IMG/VR virus record: IMGVR_UViG_3300025131_000048
Span: 1-54,913 of that record
Length of the DNA stretch: 54,913 bases
Reading direction: 5' to 3' (one strand)
Source of the DNA: a virus
Below, piece by piece: positions 39,768 through 46,543 of this stretch. The notes below the pieces were generated by a model. That model ran no database searches, was not told the DNA's origin, and saw only the letters and a list, made by a program, of their open reading frames with translations. A program made the position numbers and the translations under genes. Numbering within the stretch: the first letter of the stretch is position 1; each line of letters starts with the position of its first letter.

Positions 39768-39974
39768 ATGGAAATTGGAGATAAGGTACAACATTTTAAC
39801 ACCGGGTCAGTTGGCACGGTTCTTGACAGCAGCTACGAGATTGAAAGCCCTCGACAGCAGTTCCTCGTACAGTGGGAGGACGACCGAAGTTTCAGTCGAG
39901 ACTCGTGGGAGCGCACCACGGATTTGTCAATCATTCCGCACATTTACGAAACAAATACTTTTATTTCAGAATAA
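39768..39974 (+). CDS. GDLV-family protein
   Basis: A 68-residue member: MEIGDKVQHFNTGSVGTVLDSSYEI, then QFLVQWEDDRSFSRDSW. The closing TNTFISE is encoded by the AT-rich box of the following promoter cassette. GAAAGGAAATTAGAA precedes ATG 39768. Confidence 0.65.
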   Translation: MEIGDKVQHFNTGSVGTVLDSSYEIESPRQQFLVQWEDDRSFSRDSWERTTDLSIIPHIYETNTFISE

Positions 39975-40014
39975 AGTTTCTGTCCTTGACTCTCGACCAT
40001 CGGCGTGCTATACT
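39957..40014 (+). promoter_or_regulatory. Promoter cassette 1 (dyad, TTGACT, TATACT)
   Basis: ACTTTTATTTCAGAATAAAG, then TTGACT (39986-39991), 17 bp, TATACT (40009-40014), nine bases, ATG 40024. The final AAGTACG before the ATG recurs in the cassettes at 40881 and 41538. Confidence 0.75.
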
Positions 40015-40023
40015 ATAAGTACG

Positions 40024-40233
40024 ATGAAGACTGGCGATTTGGCACGAGTGGTACAGCCCGAGGAGTTGGCGCTTACACCCCCTTATTTGGGGGAACTCTG
40101 TGTCATTGTCACCAGAAAAGATGGGCCGATTGCCCCTCCCTGGTATGAAGTCTGCATCGCTGACAGTCAGACGGGGCAGCAGTACCTTAGACTGATGCGC
40201 GACAACTACCTGGAATTACTCAATGCCTTGTGA
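40024..40233 (+). CDS. GDLV-family protein, cassette head
   Basis: A 69-residue member: MKTGDLARVVQPEELALTPPYLGELCVIVTRKDG, then YEVCIADSQ, then DNYLELLNAL. It uses GGC for the motif Gly. Leaderless by promoter position. Confidence 0.65.
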   Translation: MKTGDLARVVQPEELALTPPYLGELCVIVTRKDGPIAPPWYEVCIADSQTGQQYLRLMRDNYLELLNAL

Positions 40234-40432
40234 GAACTGCCGCAAGAAAGCAAAACGACAGTTCAAAATTATTGAACCGGGCATCGTATATAAAATGAAT
40301 AACACCGACACCGAGGACGAGCGCATAGGAACTTTTTGTACAGCAGCTTGTGCAAAATCATTTGCAGCCTGGATGTACGGGCCGGGACTATCTAAAATGC
40401 CGAAGGGCTGGAAGGTTGAGGAAATTAAATGA
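40223..40432 (+). CDS. Small zinc-binding protein
   Basis: A 69-residue protein: PCENCRKK at the start and FCTAACAKSFAAWM later, giving a C-x2-C and C-x3-C pair as in small treble-clef fingers (MYM/FCS-like). Overlaps both neighbours (11 and 4 bases). Confidence 0.55.
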   Translation: MPCENCRKKAKRQFKIIEPGIVYKMNNTDTEDERIGTFCTAACAKSFAAWMYGPGLSKMPKGWKVEEIK

Positions 40433-40620
40433 AAATCGGTGACTTGGTAAGATCGCGGATCGGAAAACACGGTGTGGGAATCATAATAGATACTTATTGG
40501 AACAACGCCAATGGAGACTACAGTGAAATGCGTGTTAGGTGGTTCTCTGAGTGGGCGAATAACAGCGGGTGCCCTTGGTTCCTCACTCGCGATCTGGAGA
40601 TACTCAGTGAAAATCGGTGA
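40429..40620 (+). CDS. GDLV-family protein
   Basis: A 63-residue member: MKIGDLVRSRIGKHGVGIIIDTYW, then EMRVRWFSEW, then DLEILSENR. The last four residues and stop are shared with the next start. Confidence 0.68.
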   Translation: MKIGDLVRSRIGKHGVGIIIDTYWNNANGDYSEMRVRWFSEWANNSGCPWFLTRDLEILSENR

Positions 40621-40825
40621 CTTGGTAAAATATATTGCGGACGAAGACTTCGACGCAGACTTCTACGGAGGGGATATGTTTGGTATCATCGAGGAATTGG
40701 AGTACTACGTCCCGAGCCTTAAATGCTACGAGAAAATTTGGGTTCGATGGCTCGCCAGCGCCAATTTACAGTGGGCAGACTCAGACCACTTGGAAATTGT
40801 CAGCGAAGTGAAAACTTTTATTTGA
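40607..40825 (+). CDS. GDLV-family protein, nested start, cluster end
   Basis: A 72-residue member: MKIGDLVKYIADEDFDADFYGGDMFGIIEELEYY, then KIWVRWLASANLQW, then LEIVSEVKTFI. GTG 40607 lies 14 bases before the upstream stop ends. The terminal VKTFI comes from fusion to the next AT-rich dyad at the shared bases GTGAAAA. Confidence 0.66.
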   Translation: MKIGDLVKYIADEDFDADFYGGDMFGIIEELEYYVPSLKCYEKIWVRWLASANLQWADSDHLEIVSEVKTFI

Positions 40826-40871
40826 CAATAAAGTTTTGGCCCTTGACTCTCGGCCCCTTCTGGGCTATACT
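40811..40871 (+). promoter_or_regulatory. Promoter cassette 2
   Basis: Dyad arms AAAACTTTTAT and ATAAAGTTTT (40811-40836), TTGACT (40843-40848), 17 bp, TATACT (40866-40871), nine bases, ATG 40881. Confidence 0.75.
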
Positions 40872-40880
40872 GTAAGTACG

Positions 40881-41060
40881 ATGAAGGCTGGCGATTTGGT
40901 AAAGACTACAGGATTTGGCCCCGAGGGCACAACCGACGAGCTTGGCGTGATTGTCAAAGCCGACCCGAGATTCCAGAGAGTTTTTATTGTTTATTTTAAC
41001 AGCGGCGTGCGAATCCCATACGCCGCAGACGGCCTGGTGGTTGTAAATGAAAATCGGTGA
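40881..41060 (+). CDS. GDLV-family protein, cassette head
   Basis: A 59-residue member: MKAGDLVKTTGFGPEGTTDELGVIVKADP, then VFIVYFNSGVRIPYAA, then GLVVVNENR. The ENR end and stop are nested in the next start (14 bases). Confidence 0.67.
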   Translation: MKAGDLVKTTGFGPEGTTDELGVIVKADPRFQRVFIVYFNSGVRIPYAADGLVVVNENR

Positions 41061-41280
41061 CTTGGTAAAGTGGGGCGGTTTGCACTCTCGAAACGAGGGC
41101 TGGTCCGGCGAACGCTCCGACACAGGAATCATTGTGGACGGACCCCGCGACGAAGAGGCAAGAGAGGGTTCCGATGACGAAGACTCCCCCGCGACTTCTT
41201 ACGCTGTTGCGTGGTTCGACGCAAAAACAACATTCTGGCACCTCGATTTCAATTTGGAGTTACTCAGTGAAAATCGGTGA
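41047..41280 (+). CDS. GDLV-family protein, nested start
   Basis: A 77-residue member with an acidic loop insert: MKIGDLVKWGGLHS, then TGIIVDGPRDEEARE, then SYAVAWFDAKTTFW and LELLSENR. Overlaps both neighbours by 14 bases. Confidence 0.67.
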   Translation: MKIGDLVKWGGLHSRNEGWSGERSDTGIIVDGPRDEEAREGSDDEDSPATSYAVAWFDAKTTFWHLDFNLELLSENR

Positions 41281-41482
41281 CTTGGTAAAGGTAACCCCAG
41301 CCCCAAAGTGGGATATGAACCCCGAAGATCACACCCATATTGGTGTTGTAACTAAACTGGCTCATTCCTTCGACGGATACACAGAGCAGATTGCTCTCCT
41401 TAGTTTTGGGGACCATAATGGAATCTTTCGCACAAACGACTGGAGATTTGAGATTCTCAGTCAAGTAAAAACTTTTATTTGA
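41267..41482 (+). CDS. GDLV-family protein, nested start, cluster end
   Basis: A 71-residue member: MKIGDLVKVTPAPKW, then HIGVVTKLAHSFDGY, then IALLSFGD, then FEILSQVKTFI. Like 40607 it ends by running into the dyad of the next cassette. Confidence 0.66.
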   Translation: MKIGDLVKVTPAPKWDMNPEDHTHIGVVTKLAHSFDGYTEQIALLSFGDHNGIFRTNDWRFEILSQVKTFI

Positions 41483-41528
41483 CAATAAAGTTTTGCTTCT
41501 TGACTCCGCGCCTGGACCCTGCTATACT
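41468..41528 (+). promoter_or_regulatory. Promoter cassette 3
   Basis: The same dyad as cassette 2, TTGACT (41500-41505), 17 bp, TATACT (41523-41528), nine bases, ATG 41538. Confidence 0.75.
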
Positions 41529-41537
41529 ATAAGTACG

Positions 41538-41738
41538 ATGAAGGTTGGCGATTTAGTAACGATGGACACCCCACTCACACCCGAGAGGCATGAAGTGGGG
41601 ATTATTCAGAAGATAGTTCAGTCTCGACGTTTCGCTGGAACCCGAGCTTGGACCTCGCCGGTCTATCACATTCGCTGGCCCGATGGGGGAATCAGCAATC
41701 AGTACGATAATGAAATCGTCCTAGTTTCAGAGGCTTAG
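41538..41738 (+). CDS. GDLV-family protein, cassette head
   Basis: A 66-residue member: MKVGDLVTMDTPLTPERHEVGIIQKIVQ, then VYHIRWPDGGISN, then EIVLVSEA. It is followed two bases later by an unrelated conserved gene. Confidence 0.66.
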   Translation: MKVGDLVTMDTPLTPERHEVGIIQKIVQSRRFAGTRAWTSPVYHIRWPDGGISNQYDNEIVLVSEA

Positions 41739-41740
41739 AT

Positions 41741-42121
41741 ATGGGCTATCGCTCGCAAGTAGTTTTGGCAATCGCCAAAGAAATTCAGCCACACTTCATG
41801 GCTGCTCTGTCGGTTTGCAACGCAGCGACCGTCCTCGTTTTTAATGACGCCGACCGTTTCGACAGAGATTATTATCAGGACGGCACCGGGCACTGGCTCA
41901 TTCATTGGGATTCAATCAAGTGGTACGATTCCTACGAGGAAATTGGTACTATTGAAAAGTTTGTGGATGCTGCGAATGATGACTGCATTGAACTTGGCGA
42001 AGACGAGGGAGACTCCAGCGACTATATTAAATTTGTGCGCGTGGGGGAGGAAACGGGCGATATTGAGCGCCGAGGCTTCGGTTTTGATGATATTCATGCC
42101 TCCACCTCAATTAGCTTCTAA
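41741..42121 (+). CDS. Conserved phage protein (GYRSQV type)
   Basis: A 126-residue protein: MGYRSQVVLAIAKEIQPHFMAAL, then WDSIKWYDSYEEIGTIEKF, then FVRVGEETGDIERRG. This family is common in marine and other phages; its function is unknown. The layout suggests a small alpha/beta domain. Confidence 0.65.
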   Translation: MGYRSQVVLAIAKEIQPHFMAALSVCNAATVLVFNDADRFDRDYYQDGTGHWLIHWDSIKWYDSYEEIGTIEKFVDAANDDCIELGEDEGDSSDYIKFVRVGEETGDIERRGFGFDDIHASTSISF

Positions 42122-42122
42122 A

Positions 42123-42170
42123 AAGTATTTCAAATAAAAGATTGACTTTCCTACAAAAAATGGTTATACT
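42123..42170 (+). promoter_or_regulatory. Promoter cassette 4 (second dyad type)
   Basis: AAGTATTTCAAATAAAAGA replaces the first dyad. TTGACT (42142-42147), 17 bp, TATACT (42165-42170), six bases, ATG 42177. The AT-rich box recurs nearly exactly at 42974, 44880 and 46140. Confidence 0.72.
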
Positions 42171-42176
42171 ATAGGC

Positions 42177-42413
42177 ATGATGATGAATACAAACACAGAC
42201 ATTCTTGGTTTTGAATCCGACGCGCTACAGCGGTTCACCGAAGCCCGACGACAAGGACAATCTCTACCTCCCGAGGTAGAATCGCTCTTTGATTCGATTG
42301 GGATTTGGTGGGATGAAATCTCGCAAGAATACTTTAGCATGCAGCAGGTTTATACTGATTCGATTAGCGACTTGCTGGCGACTCATGGACCCGAGCCCGA
42401 GCCGGAAAATTAA
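42177..42413 (+). CDS. Small acidic protein
   Basis: A 78-residue protein, helical, with Trp-rich IGIWWDEISQEYF and an acidic end (GPEPEPEN). Leaderless by position. No family recognised. Confidence 0.5.
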   Translation: MMMNTNTDILGFESDALQRFTEARRQGQSLPPEVESLFDSIGIWWDEISQEYFSMQQVYTDSISDLLATHGPEPEPEN

Positions 42414-42414
42414 G

Positions 42415-42666
42415 ATGGGTCGTAGACTTTACAAGGTTGGTGCCCTCGTTGAAGCTCGAAATACAAAGTACGAGCGCGGCAAGGGAATCATTCTGGCCGG
42501 CCCCCACGGCGTAAAAAACTATTGGAACGACAATATTATCGAAAACTTTACCGTTCACTGGTTTGACCGTCCCGGCATCATCGACCGCTGGGAATGGAAC
42601 AGAGAGAGCACCCGCAACTTTAAAATGACAAAGAATCAAATTAAAATTCTTAGGGCGTCTGGCTAA
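42415..42666 (+). CDS. GDLV-like protein, basic variant
   Basis: An 83-residue member: RLYKVGALVEARNTKYERGKGIILAGPHG, then FTVHWFDRPGIIDRW, then NQIKILRASG. It has more Arg/Lys than its relatives and a long central loop. Confidence 0.58.
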   Translation: MGRRLYKVGALVEARNTKYERGKGIILAGPHGVKNYWNDNIIENFTVHWFDRPGIIDRWEWNRESTRNFKMTKNQIKILRASG

Positions 42667-42989
42667 TGACAAAGAAACTTCCTGTTATCTCCACGCACCC
42701 ACCTGTTATTCACAGGTCGATTGTGAGCGGCAAGCGTTATGCTATTGGTGGCGAGTGGGTGGAGATTCCCGAGGATGTTACGAGGGACACGCTGCACAAG
42801 TGGATGGTTTGGCGGCAAGATATGCCCAAACCAAAATCCCCGTTGCCGATGGAATGGACCGTCCCCGGCTCTGGAAATCGCCGCTACGTCGTTTCCTTTG
42901 TCGAGGGTCGATGGTCCTGTGAGTGTCAGGGATTTAAATTCCGTCGCGACTGCAAACACATCGAGAACCAAAAAAAGTATTTCAAATAA
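42666..42989 (+). CDS. SWIM zinc-finger protein
   Basis: A 107-residue protein. Its C-terminal RYVVSFVEGRWSCECQGF with RDCKH gives the C-x-C-x(n)-C-x-H pattern of SWIM fingers, which bind DNA or proteins. The N-terminal half (SGKRYAIGGEWVEIPEDV, then MPKPKSPLPMEW) is not recognised. Its final codons (KKYFK) come from the AT-rich box of the next cassette. Confidence 0.7.
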   Translation: MTKKLPVISTHPPVIHRSIVSGKRYAIGGEWVEIPEDVTRDTLHKWMVWRQDMPKPKSPLPMEWTVPGSGNRRYVVSFVEGRWSCECQGFKFRRDCKHIENQKKYFK

Positions 42990-43022
42990 AAGATTGACTC
43001 TCGCCCGGTTCTGGGCTATACT
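42974..43022 (+). promoter_or_regulatory. Promoter cassette 5
   Basis: AAGTATTTCAAATAAAAGA, TTGACT (42994-42999), 17 bp, TATACT (43017-43022), six bases, ATG 43029. Confidence 0.72.
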
Positions 43023-43028
43023 GTAAGT

Positions 43029-43241
43029 ATGATGAAGGCAGGCGATCTGGTGAGCTTCAACGCTCCCGATGATAAATTCCACGGTTCCAAGGGCTTGATT
43101 GTCCGGTGCGTGGAAAGCAATATATATCAGCAGGGTCGCCACTACGAAGTTCAAACATTTTGTGGGCATACTATCGTCGCCCTCGATTTTGAACTAGAAC
43201 CACTTGAGAACAAAGTAAGTATCCCGAGGCCTCGACAATGA
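43029..43241 (+). CDS. GDLV-family protein, cassette head
   Basis: A 70-residue member: MMKAGDLVSFNAPDDKFHGSKGLIVRCVESN, then YEVQTFCGHTIVALDFELEPLENK. It ends CAATGA, giving a four-base overlap with the next gene. Confidence 0.65.
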   Translation: MMKAGDLVSFNAPDDKFHGSKGLIVRCVESNIYQQGRHYEVQTFCGHTIVALDFELEPLENKVSIPRPRQ

Positions 43242-43423
43242 TTATTGGTGATTTGGTAAAGTACCGGAACACAGGTTTTAGGTCTTGGCTTGGAATTATA
43301 ATCAAGGAAGTGCCCGGTAGTGCAGAATACAAAACGGTGCAGTGGCTAAACACTGACGACGGAAGTCAGGCTAGAGTCACCCACAAACCAGGGGAGTTGT
43401 TCAAACTAAATGAAAATCGGTGA
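43238..43423 (+). CDS. GDLV-family protein
   Basis: A 61-residue member: MIIGDLVKYRNTGFRSWLGIIIKEVPGS, then YKTVQWLNTDDG, then LFKLNENR, the last residues shared with the next start. Confidence 0.66.
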   Translation: MIIGDLVKYRNTGFRSWLGIIIKEVPGSAEYKTVQWLNTDDGSQARVTHKPGELFKLNENR

Positions 43424-43580
43424 CTTGGTAATGCGTACTTATGGTGAAGGCCGACGACCAGTGGCAATCCTTGTGGGTTGGCGTTGGGAAGGTGCGGTGG
43501 TCCAAGTAAGATGGTTGGGCAGCGACGAGACAGAAGAAATCGGTTCTCAATATGTGGAGTTGGCATATGAAGCCCGGTGA
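43410..43580 (+). CDS. GDLV-family protein, nested start and end
   Basis: A 56-residue member: MKIGDLVMRTYGEGRRPVAILVGWRWEGAVVQVRWLG, then QYVELAYEAR. Both ends overlap neighbours by 14 bases: its start supplies the previous ENR and stop, and its EAR and stop lie in the next start. Confidence 0.62.
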   Translation: MKIGDLVMRTYGEGRRPVAILVGWRWEGAVVQVRWLGSDETEEIGSQYVELAYEAR

Positions 43581-43764
43581 TTTGGTAAAATTTGATTGGA
43601 AGAATACGCCCGCTGGGAGAGGTCCCGATGAAATGGGAATTTGTTTGAAGGTTAGTCAACCAAATCCACTAGAGAAGCCCATCGCAAAAGTGCATTGGTT
43701 CTCGATGAAGCACCCACTTCAGCATTTGACTGAAGTTTTGGAGGTTGTAAGTGAAAATCGGTGA
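43567..43764 (+). CDS. GDLV-family protein, nested start and end
   Basis: A 65-residue member: MKPGDLVKFDWKNTPAGRGPDEMGICLKVSQ, then AKVHWFSMKHPLQHL, then LEVVSENR. Nested with both neighbours (14 bases each). Confidence 0.67.
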   Translation: MKPGDLVKFDWKNTPAGRGPDEMGICLKVSQPNPLEKPIAKVHWFSMKHPLQHLTEVLEVVSENR

Positions 43765-43966
43765 TTTGGTAAGATTTAATGACTCGCCTGACGAACGCGA
43801 CCCCTGCGGGCGGCCTAGCCGCGTAGGTTGCCGTTCTCCCGAGTTGGGAATCATTACAAAAACTGACCCAGGCATGCCTAAACGCTGTCATGTTGAATGG
43901 TTCAGTTGTGACAACCGAGGTTGGTGGAGCTACAAGAATCTGGAGGTTGTAAGTGAAAATCGGTGA
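43751..43966 (+). CDS. GDLV-family protein, nested start and end
   Basis: A 71-residue member: MKIGDLVRFNDSPDERD, then SPELGIITKTDPG, then CHVEWFSCDNRGWW, then LEVVSENR. GTG start. Shares 14 bases with each neighbour. Confidence 0.67.
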   Translation: MKIGDLVRFNDSPDERDPCGRPSRVGCRSPELGIITKTDPGMPKRCHVEWFSCDNRGWWSYKNLEVVSENR

Positions 43967-44159
43967 TTTGGTAAGATTTACAGCCGAAAGCTGGGGGACT
44001 CCGCTGGAGGACCGCCCGCTCGGCATTGTGGTTAAAGAACCCTACACTCCCGAAGTCCGCGCCCACCCCGTTGTGGTTGACATTCGGTTCCCCGGCGACA
44101 CCGGGATTTACTCAATTACCCCCAACGACCTGGAGCTTCTCAGTGGCACAAGAAACTAA
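43953..44159 (+). CDS. GDLV-family protein, cluster end
   Basis: A 68-residue member: MKIGDLVRFTAESWG, then LGIVVKEPYTPE, then VVVDIRFPGDTGIYSI, then LELLSGTRN. It begins in the upstream stop (14 bases) and is last of a five-gene nested run from 43238. Confidence 0.67.
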   Translation: MKIGDLVRFTAESWGTPLEDRPLGIVVKEPYTPEVRAHPVVVDIRFPGDTGIYSITPNDLELLSGTRN

Positions 44160-44176
44160 ATATAATTTAACCGGTT

Positions 44177-44235
44177 AACTTTTATTTGAGAATAAAGTTT
44201 TGGAGCTTGACTCCCGTCCGCTTCTGAGCTATACT
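44177..44235 (+). promoter_or_regulatory. Promoter cassette 6
   Basis: Dyad AACTTTTATTTGAGAATAAA (44177-44196), TTGACT (44207-44212), 17 bp, TATACT (44230-44235), nine bases, ATG 44245. Confidence 0.75.
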
Positions 44236-44244
44236 ATAGGTACG

Positions 44245-44472
44245 ATGAAGGTTGGCGATTTGATTATTTGGGATGAAGAGGGCAACGGTTTTTACTCTGG
44301 AGCCGTCGCGGGGCTGATCATCGAACGAGACGACAGCGACCACGATGAACCTGCGGTGCTGGTACAATTTATTGAGTCTCCTCCGTGTCCCCCGAACTAC
44401 CTGCACTATTACGACAGGGAAATCGAATTGTGGACGAAAGAAGGAACAGTGAGAGTTCAGAGTGCGACGTAA
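44245..44472 (+). CDS. GDLV-family protein, cassette head, acidic
   Basis: A 75-residue member: MKVGDLIIWDEEGNGFYSGAVAGLIIERDDSDHDE, then AVLVQFIESPPCP, then REIELWTKEG. It uses GGC for the motif Gly. Confidence 0.65.
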   Translation: MKVGDLIIWDEEGNGFYSGAVAGLIIERDDSDHDEPAVLVQFIESPPCPPNYLHYYDREIELWTKEGTVRVQSAT

Positions 44473-44659
44473 AAAGCCAGAAATCGGGGACCTTGTTAGG
44501 GTTTCAGCGACATTGTACATCTCGACCGCTCCTTTCACCTGTCTCGTAACGAGCACTCAGGGTATTCACCTTTGGGTTCAACCATTGAACCGGGCTCTGA
44601 AGCCCGTTTACGTCCGACGCGACAGCGTGGAGGTTATTTCTCGTGCCAACTCACACTGA
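44462..44659 (+). CDS. GDLV-family protein
   Basis: A 65-residue member with a basic N-terminal extension: RRKKPEIGDLVRVSATLYI, then TCLVTSTQGIHLWVQPLN, then VEVISRANSH. GTG start. Overlaps 11 bases upstream and 17 downstream. Confidence 0.62.
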   Translation: MRRKKPEIGDLVRVSATLYISTAPFTCLVTSTQGIHLWVQPLNRALKPVYVRRDSVEVISRANSH

Positions 44660-44879
44660 TTTGAGAATTGGGATGCTGGTTCGCTGGCATGGCGACGACT
44701 GCTGCGACGACGACCCCAACGATTTGGGGATTGTGGTGAAGATGCCAGGACAGAGCTTCCACGGTTACTATCATATTGCGTGGTCTGTAACCAATACCCT
44801 GAGTCATCACAGTGCTGAAATGATTGAGGAATCTTTGTATCAGGGGCATATGGAGATTATCCCCGCAGCCCCCGCCTAA
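44643..44879 (+). CDS. GDLV-like protein
   Basis: A 78-residue member: DLRIGMLVRWHGDDCCDDDPNDLGIVVKMPGQSF, then YHIAWSVTNT, then MEIIPAAPA. The Gly-Asp is replaced by Gly-Met, and an acidic CC loop is inserted. Confidence 0.6.
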   Translation: MPTHTDLRIGMLVRWHGDDCCDDDPNDLGIVVKMPGQSFHGYYHIAWSVTNTLSHHSAEMIEESLYQGHMEIIPAAPA

Positions 44880-44928
44880 AAAGTATTTCAAATAAAAGAT
44901 TGACAAAGCCTGAAGTCTCAGGCATAAT
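44880..44928 (+). promoter_or_regulatory. Promoter cassette 7
   Basis: AAAGTATTTCAAATAAAAGA, TTGACA (44900-44905), 17 bp, CATAAT (44923-44928). Here a leader of about 35 bases with GGAGAG precedes ATG 44969, so this message is not leaderless. Confidence 0.72.
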
Positions 44929-44968
44929 ATAGATAGTAGGGTGATGAACACCCGACCCCGGAGAGAAG

Positions 44969-45121
44969 ATGGACACAAATAACCTTGAAAATATGATTCG
45001 CGATAAGCTGACTGATGATGATCTGATTTCAGACCTTATTGAACAGGATGATGTCTTTGAACATCTAATAGATTTGATTGGCGAGACTATTGATGAATGG
45101 GGCCAGACGGAGAGAAAATGA
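44969..45121 (+). CDS. Small acidic helical protein
   Basis: A 50-residue protein, almost all helix-forming and acidic (DDDLISDLIEQDDVFEHLIDLIGETIDE). GGAGAGAAG precedes the ATG; overlap of four bases with the next gene. Acidic DNA-mimic character is possible but unproven. Confidence 0.5.
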   Translation: MDTNNLENMIRDKLTDDDLISDLIEQDDVFEHLIDLIGETIDEWGQTERK

Positions 45122-45735
45122 AAGACAACTACACTTCACCCTACGCAAAAAACGTGCCAAGTATGTACAATTCCGAAGTTGTGGCTCTGGCGAAGAATCG
45201 CTGGACTGACGGCGAGACTCAGCTTGCTATAGCGAAGCACTGGTACAGGCTAGGCAGAGAATATCTTGCTGGCAACCCGAACATTACCGAGGAAGCCGCA
45301 GAAGAACTGTGGAAGGTTCGCGGATACGTCCTAAAGGCCCGCCTGCTGGCGAAGGGCAGCATAAAGCTGAAGAAGGGGGAATATACCGAAGTTTATCGTA
45401 AGTATTTCAAGAACAATCGTCGTTCGCACTGGCGCATGATGCAAGCGTTTCTGGGTGGCTACTCTTATTGGGACAGCACCGGCAACAAAAGTAATACCCC
45501 GAGTGAATTGCTACAAGAGATTTATGACGACTTGCCCGATGAAGAAAAGCGAGCGTATACCCTGGAACGATTTATCAGTCACCAGAATTGCTCTCTGGAG
45601 CTTGCTATCAGGTTGTCTACAATAAAGACACCCGAAGTGCCCAATCACTACTATCCCGCCAACTTCGACAAAATTCGACAATCGGCTTTGATGAAGGTTG
45701 CCGAGCTTACTAAGAAGCAGCTTGAAGGAAAGTAA
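45118..45735 (+). CDS. Hypothetical protein
   Basis: A 205-residue soluble, helical protein: MYNSEVVALAKNRWTDGETQLAIAKHWYRLGREYL, then GYVLKARLLAKGSIKLKKGEY. No catalytic motif recognised. It is one of the few mid-size genes in the array and follows cassette 7. Confidence 0.55.
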   Translation: MKDNYTSPYAKNVPSMYNSEVVALAKNRWTDGETQLAIAKHWYRLGREYLAGNPNITEEAAEELWKVRGYVLKARLLAKGSIKLKKGEYTEVYRKYFKNNRRSHWRMMQAFLGGYSYWDSTGNKSNTPSELLQEIYDDLPDEEKRAYTLERFISHQNCSLELAIRLSTIKTPEVPNHYYPANFDKIRQSALMKVAELTKKQLEGK

Positions 45736-45739
45736 AAAG

Positions 45740-45925
45740 ATGACGAAGCCCCGTGGAATGATTATGATTGGTGCCTTGGTCCGAGAGAGCCAGGGCACCG
45801 GAATCCTAAAAATTGTCACCGGATATAAGTGTGATGCGTCCTGCGAGTTCGTTCATTTTGCGGGCGACAGCGCAACAACTTGGTATCCCCTGTACGACTA
45901 CGAGATTCTTTCCGATGGACACTAA
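45740..45925 (+). CDS. GDLV-like protein
   Basis: A 61-residue member: MIMIGALVRESQGTGILKIVTGYK, then CEFVHFAGDSATTWYPLYDYEILSDGH. Its end overlaps the next start by 11 bases. Confidence 0.6.
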   Translation: MTKPRGMIMIGALVRESQGTGILKIVTGYKCDASCEFVHFAGDSATTWYPLYDYEILSDGH

Positions 45926-46139
45926 ATGCCACGGCATTAAAATTGGCGACCTTGTGAAGTTTAAGCATCACATTTTTGATGGTATGCAACCCATTCATCT
46001 TGTAGTCGAGGTCTTCGCCCGCGACCGTTATACCTGGGAGCAGCCGGCACGCCGGGATGAACCGATGAATATCCGACTTCACGGAAACAGCGGCATTACT
46101 CACCGTGCAAATAATTTTGTGGTGGTGAAGCGAGCCTAA
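45915..46139 (+). CDS. GDLV-family protein
   Basis: A 74-residue member: CHGIKIGDLVKFKHHIFDGMQPIHLVVEVFARDR, then MNIRLHGNSGITHR, then FVVVKRA. ATG 45915 lies inside the upstream gene end. Confidence 0.64.
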   Translation: MDTKCHGIKIGDLVKFKHHIFDGMQPIHLVVEVFARDRYTWEQPARRDEPMNIRLHGNSGITHRANNFVVVKRA

Positions 46140-46188
46140 AAAGTATTTCAAATAAAAGTTTGACATCCACAAGATGTTCAGGCATAAT
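46140..46188 (+). promoter_or_regulatory. Promoter cassette 8
   Basis: AAAGTATTTCAAATAAAAGT, TTGACA (46160-46165), 17 bp, CATAAT (46183-46188), then a 20-base leader with GGAGAAA before ATG 46209. Confidence 0.72.
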
Positions 46189-46208
46189 ATAGATACTGGA
46201 GAAACGCG

Positions 46209-46484
46209 ATGAAGACTGTACTCGTTTTTGATACTGAGGATGACAAGGGCATGCGTGCCACAATCAAGATTGTGGAGCACCTTGCAGAGCAATATCTTCC
46301 GTCCCGAAGGTCGGCTCGTCACGATGTTTCTTTCGGGAAGATTGAATTTATCAAGACGCTCCGCACTTTTATGAAGGATGCGGAGGAACTTGAGGACCCG
46401 TCTGACGGAACCAGCCTGCGGTTCGCCAAGGGATTTGCCGACAAGGTGTGGAAGCGGAAGAACAAGGACCTGGGAATCTCCTAA
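46209..46484 (+). CDS. Conserved small marine-phage protein
   Basis: A 91-residue protein: MKTVLVFDTEDDKGMRATIKIVEHLAEQYL, FGKIEFIKTLRTF, and SLRFAKGFADKVW. A recurrent small phage family without known function. Confidence 0.6.
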   Translation: MKTVLVFDTEDDKGMRATIKIVEHLAEQYLPSRRSARHDVSFGKIEFIKTLRTFMKDAEELEDPSDGTSLRFAKGFADKVWKRKNKDLGIS

Positions 46485-46534
46485 ACTTTATTTTCAAATA
46501 AAAGATTGACAGCAAGAAGTTTCTCAGGCATAAT
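46485..46534 (+). promoter_or_regulatory. Promoter cassette 9
   Basis: AACTTTATTTTCAAATAAAA, TTGACA (46506-46511), 17 bp, CATAAT (46529-46534), nine bases, ATG 46544. Confidence 0.73.
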
Positions 46535-46543
46535 ATAGGTACG

